From the NCBI GenBank assembly GCA_009909035.1, contig JAAAOB010000126.1, positions 1 through 32,468 on the forward strand: a DNA stretch of 32,468 nt. The letters are read 5' to 3'. The notes beneath the pieces are model-generated. The model saw only the letters and a list, made by a program, of their open reading frames with translations. It was not told the DNA's origin and ran no database searches. The first letter of the stretch is position 1. Every line of letters starts with the position of its first letter. The translations under genes and the position numbers were made by a program. Below, one piece after another: positions 16,007 to 23,959 of the stretch. The DNA comes from Bacteroidota bacterium (GTDB lineage: Bacteria; Bacteroidota; Rhodothermia; Balneolales; Balneolaceae).

Positions 16007-16095
16007 AGACTTCCGAAGTCTGCGTGCTTGTAATAAAAGTGAGAATTATAAAAGGGACTGAGCATTCATACAGCCAGAAAAGACTTCGGAAGTCT
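16007..16095. repeat. Pair of palindromic AGACTTC repeats
   Basis: AGACTTCCGAAGTCT (16007-16021) and AGACTTCGGAAGTCT (16081-16095) are each near-perfect palindromes and are exact reverse complements of each other, 59 bp apart. They lie in the 15776-16331 gap, which otherwise shows no gene. Confidence 0.75.
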
Positions 16096-16331
16096 TTGAG
16101 TGCCTGATACTATATGGTTGATACGACACTATGTGACTCATTTGTATTTCACTGCGGCAGTTCATGGTAGCCAGCTGCAAAAGAGTAAAGAATCCTAATT
16201 TTATTGAAGGATTTCATGCAATACATTGTGACGTATCAACTGTAAGGCGTATGTCGCCTACATTCGTAAACCGGCTATAAGGAGCCAGGTATGAATATCT
16301 CAAATGCACGGTTGAAATAGGTACGATCAGC

Positions 16332-17039
16332 ATGATTTTAACAAAACAACAAGTCTACAGAGAGTTGGAAGATAAAACCACGCTCTGGATCGATCCGCGG
16401 CAGATCTCCTATTATGCAGGGACCAAGTGGCCGGTGACTAAAAATACCCAGATGCGAATCGAATCGCTGATTCCCGTTTCAAGGCTTTCGTATCCGATAG
16501 TAAAACGCATTCGAACGCACGATCCCTACATCATCCCGGGCAGATTTTACAGGGAGCTGGTGCCGGTTGAAAAAATGCCGAGATATTTTAAGGTGAAAAA
16601 CCTGATTGAGAATCGCGAAGATCTGACATCCACAGTCTGGTATAAAAAGCTGGTGCGCGACCTTGAAACAGATGGTATTGCAAGACACAAAGAGATTGAG
16701 CTCTATTCAGAGCAAGAGATCACCGAATTTTTTCACTCGTATGTCTTTGATCTGGTTGACAGCATGGCTGCAACGGGATACAGCATGAAAAAAGGAGCTG
16801 ATATCGGTTCTGCACTGGTGGGCTCGGATGGGCGGTTGCATAAAGCCGGCTCGGGAAACCACAGGTTTATTGTGGCCAGGATTGTTGGCACTTCATCCTT
16901 CCCGGTTCGTATTGCCGGAATCCACCGCGAGTTATACAAAAAAAGTGACCAGAATAATGGCCGTGATAAGATCGCGGGGATTCTGGAAGAGGTGGAGCGG
17001 AATCATGCCCTTTCGCAAGAGAGTAGGAGTTTCGCCTAA
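16332..17039 (+). CDS. Uncharacterised protein with ParB-like motif
   Basis: 235 residues, not assigned to a named family. The C-terminal half holds DGRLHKAGSGNHRFIVARIVGTSSFPVRIAGIHRE (about 175-210), which resembles the GxxRxxAxxxxG..xxPV core of ParB/sulfiredoxin-like folds. The N-terminal half is basic and helical/strand-mixed (LWIDPRQISYYAG, RTHDPYIIPGRFYRELVPVEKMPRYFKVKNLIENREDL). There is no signal peptide or membrane helix, so it is likely cytosolic. The pattern suggests nucleotide- or phosphate-binding rather than a DNA-partition role, because no ParA is nearby and there is no helix-turn-helix visible. It is convergent with the GWxTD gene; 60 bp separates their ends. Confidence 0.75.
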   Translation: MILTKQQVYRELEDKTTLWIDPRQISYYAGTKWPVTKNTQMRIESLIPVSRLSYPIVKRIRTHDPYIIPGRFYRELVPVEKMPRYFKVKNLIENREDLTSTVWYKKLVRDLETDGIARHKEIELYSEQEITEFFHSYVFDLVDSMAATGYSMKKGADIGSALVGSDGRLHKAGSGNHRFIVARIVGTSSFPVRIAGIHRELYKKSDQNNGRDKIAGILEEVERNHALSQESRSFA

Positions 17040-17099
17040 ACGTGACGCGCTTCTAAAATTGACTGGGAATTACTTCTTCAGGCAGCTTCAGCAGGTCGC

Positions 17100-19124
17100 T
17101 CATGATTCGTTCTGGCTACTGACAAGGTAAAAATCGGACTCATCTAATATGGTAAACGCCTCGGTTCTGTTGACTTCCTGGCCGGTAATTTTATCAGTAA
17201 CGGTCATCTCCAGTTTATATTCACCCTCCGTGAGCGAACGACTGTCAATCTCAAGACTTTCGCTGAAGCGTGCGCTGTCATGCTCAAATTCAATGGTGGA
17301 ACTAATACCGTCAATGGTTCGTCCGAAAAGATTGAAAATCCCTCTTTCTTTGCTAAATGAATAATCGACCTCAAAACGGCTGAAACCTTCGTCATTAAGC
17401 CCGAGCTGGTACACTTCAAAGTGTACAACGAGAGGTTCACCTTCAGGTAGTGTGTCGTTCGTGGAGGCAATAAATGGCAGCGGACCGGTTTCGAGAAGCT
17501 CGTTTTCTTTATTAAATCCTAAAATCAGATCACTAACCAATAGATTGCCGGGTTCTATGTCAAAGTGATCTTTTTGTGGGATCTCTACTTCTCCAAAGCC
17601 GCGTAAATTCTTCGGAAGCGTCAGATCATCAAACGCAGGGTTGCTGTCATTGTCGCGGTTTAACAATTCAGCATAAAAAATCTGTTTGGCACCCTTTTCT
17701 ACATAAGGAACTTCAAAAACGGATAGGCTTGGAGTGGTATCATCCTGCTCATCCAAAATCAAGAATGGGTTGTTGTATGATTTCGAAATCAGCTTGCCAT
17801 CCGGAGTCCGCAGGTGAAGAGAGTTTCGAAGCTTGTAGTTTTTTAAATAATCTGGTCTGACCTCTAACCACAGGGAGTCTTCACTCTGCTGAAAGTTCTC
17901 TATGTTTTGAAAAAGATCGAAGCGGACGGCTTCTATCGGCCTGTTATTTACATACGTAATATATGCCGGCCTGTTCTCTTCATCGATTACCCTGTATTGA
18001 CGGATATCAATAGGAATTTCCATTACCGCATTGCGGTCGGTAGAGGCAAGGAGAGGCGCATTTTTGAGTATGTTTTTAGTTTTTGCTCTGTTCCTTAATT
18101 TAAAATTTAGTCCGCTTGTCATCGTCACCCTGGCAGGTTCGGATGAGTAATTGTCGAGAGCCATAGAGTTATAAATTGGAGCGAACTCTAAATAATTAGC
18201 GAGCCGCCGGTAGTAGACCATCTGTATGATTTTTCCTAATGATAGAGTTTCCGTAGAAGAAAAATATGTAGACGGGATCAAGTCGTCGATAACTGTAATC
18301 TGTTCAATGGACCCATTCTGTTTTTCTCTGAAGTAGAGGGCCATTGGGGTATCGCTCTCGGTTTCTCCGTGTTTGTAAATCCAGATGTGAACTTCTCCAA
18401 AGTCTATAGAGCGATTAAAGGAATATGAATTTAATGAGGAACGTCTGAACCTGCCTTCGGGCCGCGCATCTAAATTAAGAGACTCGCCTAATTCACGGAT
18501 ATCTGTAGGATTTATTTCAGTATCTAAAGGGATCTCTTGAATTGGCTTTCCGTATTTAACGTAATAGTATCCCCGTATATCGGTTCCGTAGGGTGGCAGC
18601 TCATCGGCTGTATATGTTTCTCTTGCATGATCAATTCGCCGCCAGTGTTCCACCAGACGGGGATTGTAATTTCCGGTCGGCAGGTAGTTAATGTCATTCC
18701 AGAAAGAGCGGATGGAACTGTAAATTTCAGGATTATCTTCTTTCAGCATCTTCTTCCAGGCGGTGTATTGTGATGTGTCGGCAATCGGCTGAAGACGTTC
18801 AATCTCGGCCTCCAGGGCGTCACGATTAGGCGATATCTCGTCCGCTGAAAGCCCCCACAGGTACATAGCATAGGCCATCCGGTAGTGATCGCTCAGATCA
18901 TGGTTAGCTGTCAGACGCATGTATTCCAACGCCACCTCAAGGCTGGGCGTGGAGAGCGTAGTTCGCGCTTCGAAGAGAGTGTCCAGTGCATTTTCAATGT
19001 TGCCGGCCTCTTCCTGCGATCGGCTCTGATCAAGGAATTCCGAAACGTCAGATTGTTGGGCATAAACTTGTCCGCTGAAACAGAAGCAAAGCAGTAAGAA
19101 AAGCGTGATTGTAATTTTTCTCAT
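17100..19124 (-). CDS. GWxTD domain-containing protein
   Basis: 674 residues from the ATG at 19124, chosen because it gives a signal peptide (MRKITITLFLLLCFCFSGQVYAQ); a longer open frame to 19220 would add a non-secretory prefix. After a helical, TPR-like N-terminal part (~25-110), the conserved block runs FWNDINYLPTGNYNPRLVEHWRRIDHARETY, then PPYGTDIRGYYYVKYGKP. That matches the GWxTD domain layout (FW..DP.P.T..N....H+.RI.YA, then GW.TD+G..YI.YG.P), with YGTD in place of GWxTD. The rest is beta-rich, likely periplasmic or surface exposed. The function of the family is unknown. It is a single gene, divergent from bshA. Confidence 0.88.
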   Translation of the reverse strand: MRKITITLFLLLCFCFSGQVYAQQSDVSEFLDQSRSQEEAGNIENALDTLFEARTTLSTPSLEVALEYMRLTANHDLSDHYRMAYAMYLWGLSADEISPNRDALEAEIERLQPIADTSQYTAWKKMLKEDNPEIYSSIRSFWNDINYLPTGNYNPRLVEHWRRIDHARETYTADELPPYGTDIRGYYYVKYGKPIQEIPLDTEINPTDIRELGESLNLDARPEGRFRRSSLNSYSFNRSIDFGEVHIWIYKHGETESDTPMALYFREKQNGSIEQITVIDDLIPSTYFSSTETLSLGKIIQMVYYRRLANYLEFAPIYNSMALDNYSSEPARVTMTSGLNFKLRNRAKTKNILKNAPLLASTDRNAVMEIPIDIRQYRVIDEENRPAYITYVNNRPIEAVRFDLFQNIENFQQSEDSLWLEVRPDYLKNYKLRNSLHLRTPDGKLISKSYNNPFLILDEQDDTTPSLSVFEVPYVEKGAKQIFYAELLNRDNDSNPAFDDLTLPKNLRGFGEVEIPQKDHFDIEPGNLLVSDLILGFNKENELLETGPLPFIASTNDTLPEGEPLVVHFEVYQLGLNDEGFSRFEVDYSFSKERGIFNLFGRTIDGISSTIEFEHDSARFSESLEIDSRSLTEGEYKLEMTVTDKITGQEVNRTEAFTILDESDFYLVSSQNES

Positions 19125-19317
19125 GATTGTTGCATTTGATTTAAAGAGTCGGCTTCCAGGATCACAGCCATCTAAACTGAATATATACAACCTCTTCGAC
19201 AGATGGTATCGCATCATCATGTTATGTTGTTTCGAGACCTCTGCTGCCGGTAGTGAACGTGCGGTGTGTAAAAAAATTGATGTGCAGGTGAAATGCCGAA
19301 TGTATCCGGATCGTTTT

Positions 19318-19346
19318 TTGTATAGCTTAAAAAGATAGTATTATAC
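19318..19346 (+). promoter_or_regulatory. Candidate promoter of bshA
   Basis: TTGTAT (19318-19323) and TTATAC (19341-19346) lie 17 bp apart, 54 bp before the bshA start. The match is moderate. Confidence 0.35.
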
Positions 19347-19399
19347 GTAGGGCTTTTCCGGAGTTGTTAGTATAAACGAATGATTGATCTATTTAGAAT

Positions 19400-20539
19400 A
19401 TGAATATTGGAATTGTATGTTACCCCACGTTTGGCGGAAGCGGCGTTGTTGCCACTGAACTTGCAAAAGGCCTCGCCAACAAGGGCCACAAGTTGCATGT
19501 GCTGAGCTATGCTCGTCCCGCCCGTCTGGATTCGTTTCGAACTGATATTACTTTTCATGAAGTGGACCTGAGCAGCTACCCGCTCTTCGAATACCCGCCT
19601 TACGATCTTGCCCTGGCCAACGTGATGGTCGACCTGATTAAATTTGAGAAACTGGACGTGATCCATGTGCACTACGCCATTCCCCACGCCACAAGTGCAT
19701 ATCTTGCCAAACAGATCCTGGGCGAAAAGGCGCGGAATGTGCCGATTATTACCACACTGCACGGCACCGATATTACGCTGATCGGCAGCGATCCGAGCTA
19801 CAAGGATGTCGTCGATTTTTCCATCAACCAGAGTGATGGTGTGACGGCAGTATCGGAATATCTGAAGAGGGAGACCTATAAAAAGTTTGATATCAAGAAA
19901 GAGGTCGAGGTCATTCCCAATTTTATAGACCTGAAGCGGTTCAAAGTGTCAGATAAAACACACTTTAAAAAAGCGATTTGTCCGGAGGGGGAGAAGGTCG
20001 TTACCCACGTTTCGAATTTCCGGGAGGTGAAACGCGTACCGGATGTGGTATCCACATTTCATGAGATCCTGGAAAACGGACTGGATGCAAAGCTGCTGAT
20101 GGTGGGCGACGGCCCGGACCGCCAGCGGGCTGAAAACCGGTGCCGTGAACTAAACATTTGCGACAAGGTTCGATTTCTCGGCAAACAGGAACAGGTGGAG
20201 GAGGTACTGTCGATTTCCGACCTGTTTTTAATTCCATCAGGCAGCGAAACATTCGGGCTGGCAGCTCTTGAAGCGATGAGCTGCGGCGTACCGGTGATCA
20301 GTTCAAATATCGGCGGACTTCCGGAGGTGAACATCCACGGTGAAACGGGCTATCTCTGCGAGCTGGGGGATGTACAAGCCATGGGCCAATACGCGATAAA
20401 AATCCTGAAGGATGAAACATTGCACAAAAAAATGTCCGTGAATGCCCGTAAACGCGCAGAGATGTTTGAACTGGATCGGATTGTCACCGTCTATGAAGAT
20501 TATTACAAGCTGAAAAGAGAAGAGTTGCTGAAAGCCTGA
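19400..20539 (+). CDS. bshA: N-acetyl-alpha-D-glucosaminyl L-malate synthase BshA
   Basis: GT4-family glycosyltransferase, 379 residues, that joins UDP-GlcNAc to L-malate in the first step of bacillithiol synthesis. It opens with MNIGIVCYPTFGGSGVVATELAKGLA, the BshA form of the glycine-rich loop, and has HVHYAIPHATSAYLAKQI (89-106), TTLHGTDITLIGSDPSY (118-134), VIPNFIDLKRF, and the GT-B donor motif SETFGLAALEAMSCGVPVI with the EX7E pair Glu283/Glu291. These stretches distinguish BshA from sugar-chain GT4 enzymes. bshB and bshC are not in the window, so the pathway is scattered. A GC-rich hairpin (AACCCC/GGGGTT) sits just after its stop. Confidence 0.95.
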   Translation: MNIGIVCYPTFGGSGVVATELAKGLANKGHKLHVLSYARPARLDSFRTDITFHEVDLSSYPLFEYPPYDLALANVMVDLIKFEKLDVIHVHYAIPHATSAYLAKQILGEKARNVPIITTLHGTDITLIGSDPSYKDVVDFSINQSDGVTAVSEYLKRETYKKFDIKKEVEVIPNFIDLKRFKVSDKTHFKKAICPEGEKVVTHVSNFREVKRVPDVVSTFHEILENGLDAKLLMVGDGPDRQRAENRCRELNICDKVRFLGKQEQVEEVLSISDLFLIPSGSETFGLAALEAMSCGVPVISSNIGGLPEVNIHGETGYLCELGDVQAMGQYAIKILKDETLHKKMSVNARKRAEMFELDRIVTVYEDYYKLKREELLKA

Positions 20540-20540
20540 T

Positions 20541-20558
20541 AACCCCGGGAAAGGGGTT
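20541..20558 (+). other. Hairpin after bshA
   Basis: AACCCC and GGGGTT pair across a 6-nt loop directly after the stop codon. It lacks a strong T-run, so termination is possible but unproven. Confidence 0.4.
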
Positions 20559-20631
20559 CATATATCTGTTCTGTTAATGAAAAGATAAACGTCCTCTGCT
20601 GATTTCGTAACGCTCAAAGCGCGATTCAGAA

Positions 20632-21876
20632 CTATGATGGCTCCGCAATTGCCTGCGCCGCAAGCCAGCCGTTGGTCCAGGCGGCCTGGAAGTTGAATCC
20701 CCCCGTGATACCGTCAATATCCAGCACTTCGCCCACAAAATGGAGTCCGGGCACCGTCTTGCTTTCCAGCGTGTCGGGATCCACCTCGTGCAGCGGAATG
20801 CCGCCGCAGGTCACAAATTCCTCTTTGTAGGTGGTTTTTCCCTGAATGCTGTAGCTGCCCCGGGTGAGCTGCTGCGTGAGATCATGGATCTCTTTGTTGG
20901 AGATATCTGCCCATCGTTTCTCGGTGGCGATGGAGCTGAGTTCCAGGAATCTCTCCCATAGCCGGGCCGGAAATGGAAATCGGTTCTGCTTACCAACCTG
21001 CTTTCGGGATTGATCGCTCCTCAGATTCGTGAGTTCATTGCGAACGCCCTGCTCGTTCATTGGGTGAAGCCAGTTGATCTGAACATCGTAGCGATACTCC
21101 CGTTCATACAGCTCCCGCGCCGCCCAGGCCGAAAGCTTGAGTACGGCCGGACCACTCAATCCCCAGTGGGTGAACAGCACCGGGCCGATTTCGCTAAAGG
21201 CTGTATCCTTTATGTGAACCTCTGCCCGCTCAACGGAAATACCGGCCAGGTCGGCGAATATCTTCTCCCTGAAGTTAAATGTAAAGAGTGATGGAACAGG
21301 TGTGTTCACAGAGTGCCCCAGCTGTTTGAGCCATTCATACGCATTGTCGCGGTTATATCCACCCGTGGCTACGACCAGCCGGTTGCAGGTGAGGGCATTC
21401 GATTGATGAAGATGAAGCCTGAACCCGCCATCCGGCAGCGGCTCAATTTTCTCCACTTTTGTTTTGGTTCGAACCTGAACGCCGTGTGAAGCCGCTTCCT
21501 CCTTCAGGCAGTTGATGATCGTATCCGAGTTGTCGGTAACCGGAAACATCCGCCCGTCCTCCTCGGTTTTCAGCTCAATTCCACGTTCGTTAAACCACGC
21601 CACCGTATCGCGGGCCTGGAAATGCTCAAAACTCCATCGCAGCACCTTTTCTCCGCGGGGATACGCTTTGGAGAGCAATTCAGGGTCAAAACAGTGATGC
21701 GTAACGTTGCATCGCCCTCCTCCCGACACCCGGACCTTTGACAGCACCTCTCGCGATTTCTCCAGGATCGTGACGCTCAGACCGGGATTCAGCCGCGCCG
21801 CATTCACCGCCGTAAAAAAACCGGCGGCCCCGCCGCCGATGATGATTAGGGATGTAGAGTTGGGTGTTTGGTTCAT
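20632..21876 (-). CDS. HI0933/YhiN-family FAD-dependent oxidoreductase
   Basis: 414 residues, full length for the HI0933-like flavoprotein family (annotated in places as aminoacetone oxidase family). The FAD dinucleotide fold is IIIGGGAAGFFTAVNAAR (11-28) with VTILEKS ending at the ribose-binding acid, then the family signature VSGGGRCNVTH (50-60), VVATGGYN in the second nucleotide region, and the C-terminal FAD motif GLHFVGEVLDIDGITGGFNFQAAWTNGWLAA. Substrate unknown. The ATG at 21876 gives a correct start just before the Rossmann strand. The gene stands alone, convergent with bshA and followed upstream by repeats. Confidence 0.93.
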   Translation of the reverse strand: MNQTPNSTSLIIIGGGAAGFFTAVNAARLNPGLSVTILEKSREVLSKVRVSGGGRCNVTHHCFDPELLSKAYPRGEKVLRWSFEHFQARDTVAWFNERGIELKTEEDGRMFPVTDNSDTIINCLKEEAASHGVQVRTKTKVEKIEPLPDGGFRLHLHQSNALTCNRLVVATGGYNRDNAYEWLKQLGHSVNTPVPSLFTFNFREKIFADLAGISVERAEVHIKDTAFSEIGPVLFTHWGLSGPAVLKLSAWAARELYEREYRYDVQINWLHPMNEQGVRNELTNLRSDQSRKQVGKQNRFPFPARLWERFLELSSIATEKRWADISNKEIHDLTQQLTRGSYSIQGKTTYKEEFVTCGGIPLHEVDPDTLESKTVPGLHFVGEVLDIDGITGGFNFQAAWTNGWLAAQAIAEPS

Positions 21877-21965
21877 GGGGTGGTTTTTAAATTAAATGTC
21901 CAGGCTTAAACGGAGCCACCTCTGCCCCGTCGCTGCTCAGCCTGCGGCAGTCGCTTTGGCGGCGA

Positions 21966-21984
21966 TCTCCTCCGTTGGAGGAGA
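21966..21984. repeat. Short perfect hairpin repeat
   Basis: TCTCCTCCGTTGGAGGAGA is an 8-bp stem with a GTT loop, between the flavoprotein gene and the lone MITE end. It looks like another dispersed palindrome type. Confidence 0.6.
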
Positions 21985-21995
21985 GGTTCATTTTG

Positions 21996-22012
21996 AGGCT
22001 GTCCAAAAAGAG
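21996..22012. mobile_element. Solo terminal repeat of the MITE-like family
   Basis: AGGCTGTCCAAAAAGAG is identical to the ends of the elements at 1114 and 9142, but the following sequence is unrelated and no partner end is seen nearby. It is a remnant, or one end of a larger deleted element. Confidence 0.65.
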
Positions 22013-22106
22013 TATTCAAATAGGTAAGTTGGACATTGGTCTGAATATCAGATCTATCACAAATAAAGTTTACAAGACTTATTTTTCTTGGTCTTGCGGA
22101 CATAAG

Positions 22107-22119
22107 CTCCAAAGGAGCG
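22107..22119. repeat. REP-like hairpin on the transposase 3' side
   Basis: GCTCCAAAGGAGC is a 5-bp stem with an AAA loop, in the stretch between the lone MITE end and the RAYT pseudogene. A GCGCGCG-type stretch and CCCCAACGCGGGC follow it. Confidence 0.65.
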
Positions 22120-22203
22120 CCAGTCAACAGCATCGTGCAACGCGCGATGATATTATGTATGTAAAACATCCGGCAGCCCCAACGCGGGCGAAGGCCAGAC
22201 ATA

Positions 22204-22655
22204 TTAATCCCATACATATCGTTCATTAAAATCAATGCCATATTCTTTTAAAAATTTTCTATACTCATCCTTAAAACTCATCTTTTGATGGTGTTTGTAC
22301 TGATTTTTTATGTATTCAATCACGGCTTCTAAGTGGGTTGGGGATACAGAAAAAATCCCATAACCATCCTGCCAATAGAAATCAGCATATCGTATATCGA
22401 TGGTTTTAATCCATTTGGATGACCCTTGCTTTACTTGCTGAACCAATGTCATCTGAGCAATCTTTCGTGACAGCAGGCACAAAATATGAATATGATTTTT
22501 ATGGCCTCCTACCTGGACGGGATTACACTCTAAATCTTTAAAGATTCCACCAATATAATTGTAAAGATCGTTTTCAATCTGGTCATCAATTAATTTTTCT
22601 CTATGCTCGTACTAAATATTATATGCGTGTAAACTTTTGAGAGTGATTGTGGCAT
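22204..22655 (-). pseudogene. Frameshifted REP-associated (IS200-like, Y1) transposase
   Basis: The N-terminus reads MPQSLSKVYTHIIFST from the ATG at 22655, then the frame breaks near 22608. The second frame continues HREKLIDDQIENDLYNYIGG, then KNHIHIL (the HUH metal-binding His pair), SSKWIKT, FYWQDGYGIFSVSPTHLEAV, and the catalytic-tyrosine helix EYIKNQYKHHQ, to the end YVWD. Joining the frames (one base missing) gives ~150 residues, the family's normal length, so the break is a real lesion or a sequencing error. Such RAYT proteins act on REP hairpins. REP-like hairpins lie on both sides: GCTCCAAAGGAGC at about 22107-22119 and GCCCTTTCAGGGC at about 22678-22690. Confidence 0.88.
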
Positions 22656-22677
22656 AGCAAGGTTTTGACTGGATGAT

Positions 22678-22690
22678 GCCCTTTCAGGGC
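22678..22690. repeat. REP-like hairpin on the transposase 5' side
   Basis: GCCCTTTCAGGGC forms a 5-bp stem around TTC. It lies 23 bp before the RAYT start on the minus strand. The segment to 22760 also contains CATAGCGCTTTGCACTATG, another inverted repeat. Confidence 0.65.
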
Positions 22691-22899
22691 TTTTCTCTTA
22701 TTGCCTGATACTTCTGCCATAGCGCTTTGCACTATGTTATTGACATAGCCGCTTTGGGGCAAATATCATTAAAAAAGTAACAGGATGTATTTAAGATCAA
22801 GTTCTGCTCAAATCTAAAAAACCATGTTGTGGCCTTATTTATTACTCATATAAATCGACATAGAACTTATAAATTATTAATGTAGGATTCGCTGCCGTT

Positions 22900-22951
22900 A
22901 AACCTCCCAGACTGGAAGACCATTAAAGTTTTTAAAACCTTGGAGGTCTTT
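22900..22951. repeat. Imperfect inverted repeat at the end of the quinone oxidoreductase gene
   Basis: AAACCTCC and GGAGGTCTTT pair across ~35 bp. It lies 4 bp downstream of the stop of the minus-strand gene and may act in 3'-end formation. The rest of the 22691-22899 gap has no gene that I can see. Confidence 0.45.
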
Positions 22952-22955
22952 AGCT

Positions 22956-23942
22956 TCACATCCCATTCAAAATAATCTTGCCGGCATTCTCATTGTTCTT
23001 CATCCTTTGGTGTGCTTTTTCCACATCGTTCCAGTCGAAGACAGAGTCGATCACCGGTTTGATCTGTTTTGATTCAACCAGGTCGAGGGCTGTATCTGCA
23101 AACTCCCCGGTAAGCATTGCTTTATACTCATCGTTGCGATTTCGAAGGGTTGAACCGCGAATGGTGAGCCGTTTTCGGAGGATATTGGCCAGGTTAAGAT
23201 CCTCTGTTTTGGCTCCGCCCAGCAGGCCGAGGTGAATCATTCGCCCATCCATCGCCAGTACCCGTATGTTCTGTTCCCAATACGGTGCTCCAATAAAGTC
23301 GAGTATCACATCCACCGACGAAGACCCAATCTCTTCTTCAATGACTTCCGCAAAATCCTCCGTTTTATAGTTGATCGCCAGGTTGGTGCCGAGCTCCCGG
23401 CATAGATCCAGCTTTTCACTGCTTCCGGCCGTGACGATCACCCGCGCGTCAAAAAGTTGTTTGGCAATCTGTATGGCCGATGTTCCCACCCCGCTTGCTC
23501 CGGCATGAATCAGCACGGTTTCGCCTTCCATAATCTCTCCAATCCAAAAAAGGCCCTGGTAGGCGGTTAAAAAAGTTTCCGGGATGCCGGCGGCCTCTTC
23601 GAACGACAGCAAGTCTGGAATCGGCATGGCGTGAGCTTCCGGTATCACACAGTATTCCGCGTATCCCCCGCCGGAGAGTAGGCCGAACACCAAATCCCCT
23701 TCCTCGTATTCTGTAACTTCCGGCCCGGTCGTCTCGACCCGACCAGCCATTTCAAGACCTAAAATGGGCGAGGCCCCATCGGGTACCGGGTAGTTGCCCG
23801 CCTTCTGCAGCAGGTCGGCCCGGTTGAGCGCGGTAGCCTCAACCTTCACCAGGAGCTCATTCGGATTTGGTTTGGGCATGGGGTGTTCCCCCTGTTTCAT
23901 TACCGGTTTTCCGGAGGAGTTGTCAACGAGGAGTGCTTTCAT
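22956..23942 (-). CDS. NAD(P)H-quinone oxidoreductase, PIG3 (TP53I3-like) type
   Basis: Zinc-free medium-chain dehydrogenase/reductase, 328 residues, which reduces quinones or other enone-type substrates with NADPH. The GroES-like N-terminal domain contains VEATALNRADLLQKAGNYPVPDGASPILGLEMAG (about 34-67), the exact PIG3 pattern; the zinc-binding cysteines of alcohol dehydrogenases are absent. The Rossmann domain has VLIHAGASGVGTSAIQIAK (about 143-161) and VIVTAGSSEKLDLCRELG, the NADPH-type turn. The C-terminal NENAGKIIL is also typical. The ATG at 23942 gives the expected MKALLVD start. A short gap of 17 bp follows the flippase stop, so it may be co-transcribed with it. Confidence 0.93.
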   Translation of the reverse strand: MKALLVDNSSGKPVMKQGEHPMPKPNPNELLVKVEATALNRADLLQKAGNYPVPDGASPILGLEMAGRVETTGPEVTEYEEGDLVFGLLSGGGYAEYCVIPEAHAMPIPDLLSFEEAAGIPETFLTAYQGLFWIGEIMEGETVLIHAGASGVGTSAIQIAKQLFDARVIVTAGSSEKLDLCRELGTNLAINYKTEDFAEVIEEEIGSSSVDVILDFIGAPYWEQNIRVLAMDGRMIHLGLLGGAKTEDLNLANILRKRLTIRGSTLRNRNDEYKAMLTGEFADTALDLVESKQIKPVIDSVFDWNDVEKAHQRMKNNENAGKIILNGM

Positions 23943-23959
23943 AAAATTGAATGGTTAAA

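Noticed and set aside
16240..16320. A stretch (GGAGCCAGGTATG ... GCACGGTTG) that recalls the terminal hairpin of group II introns
   Set aside because: The arms pair only weakly, no domain V is seen, and no reverse transcriptase is nearby. The likeness is too slight.
21996..22760. Whole region from the lone MITE end through the RAYT gene as one complete insertion element
   Set aside because: No partner inverted repeat was found on the far side, and RAYT transposases do not use terminal inverted repeats. The two are treated as separate remnants.
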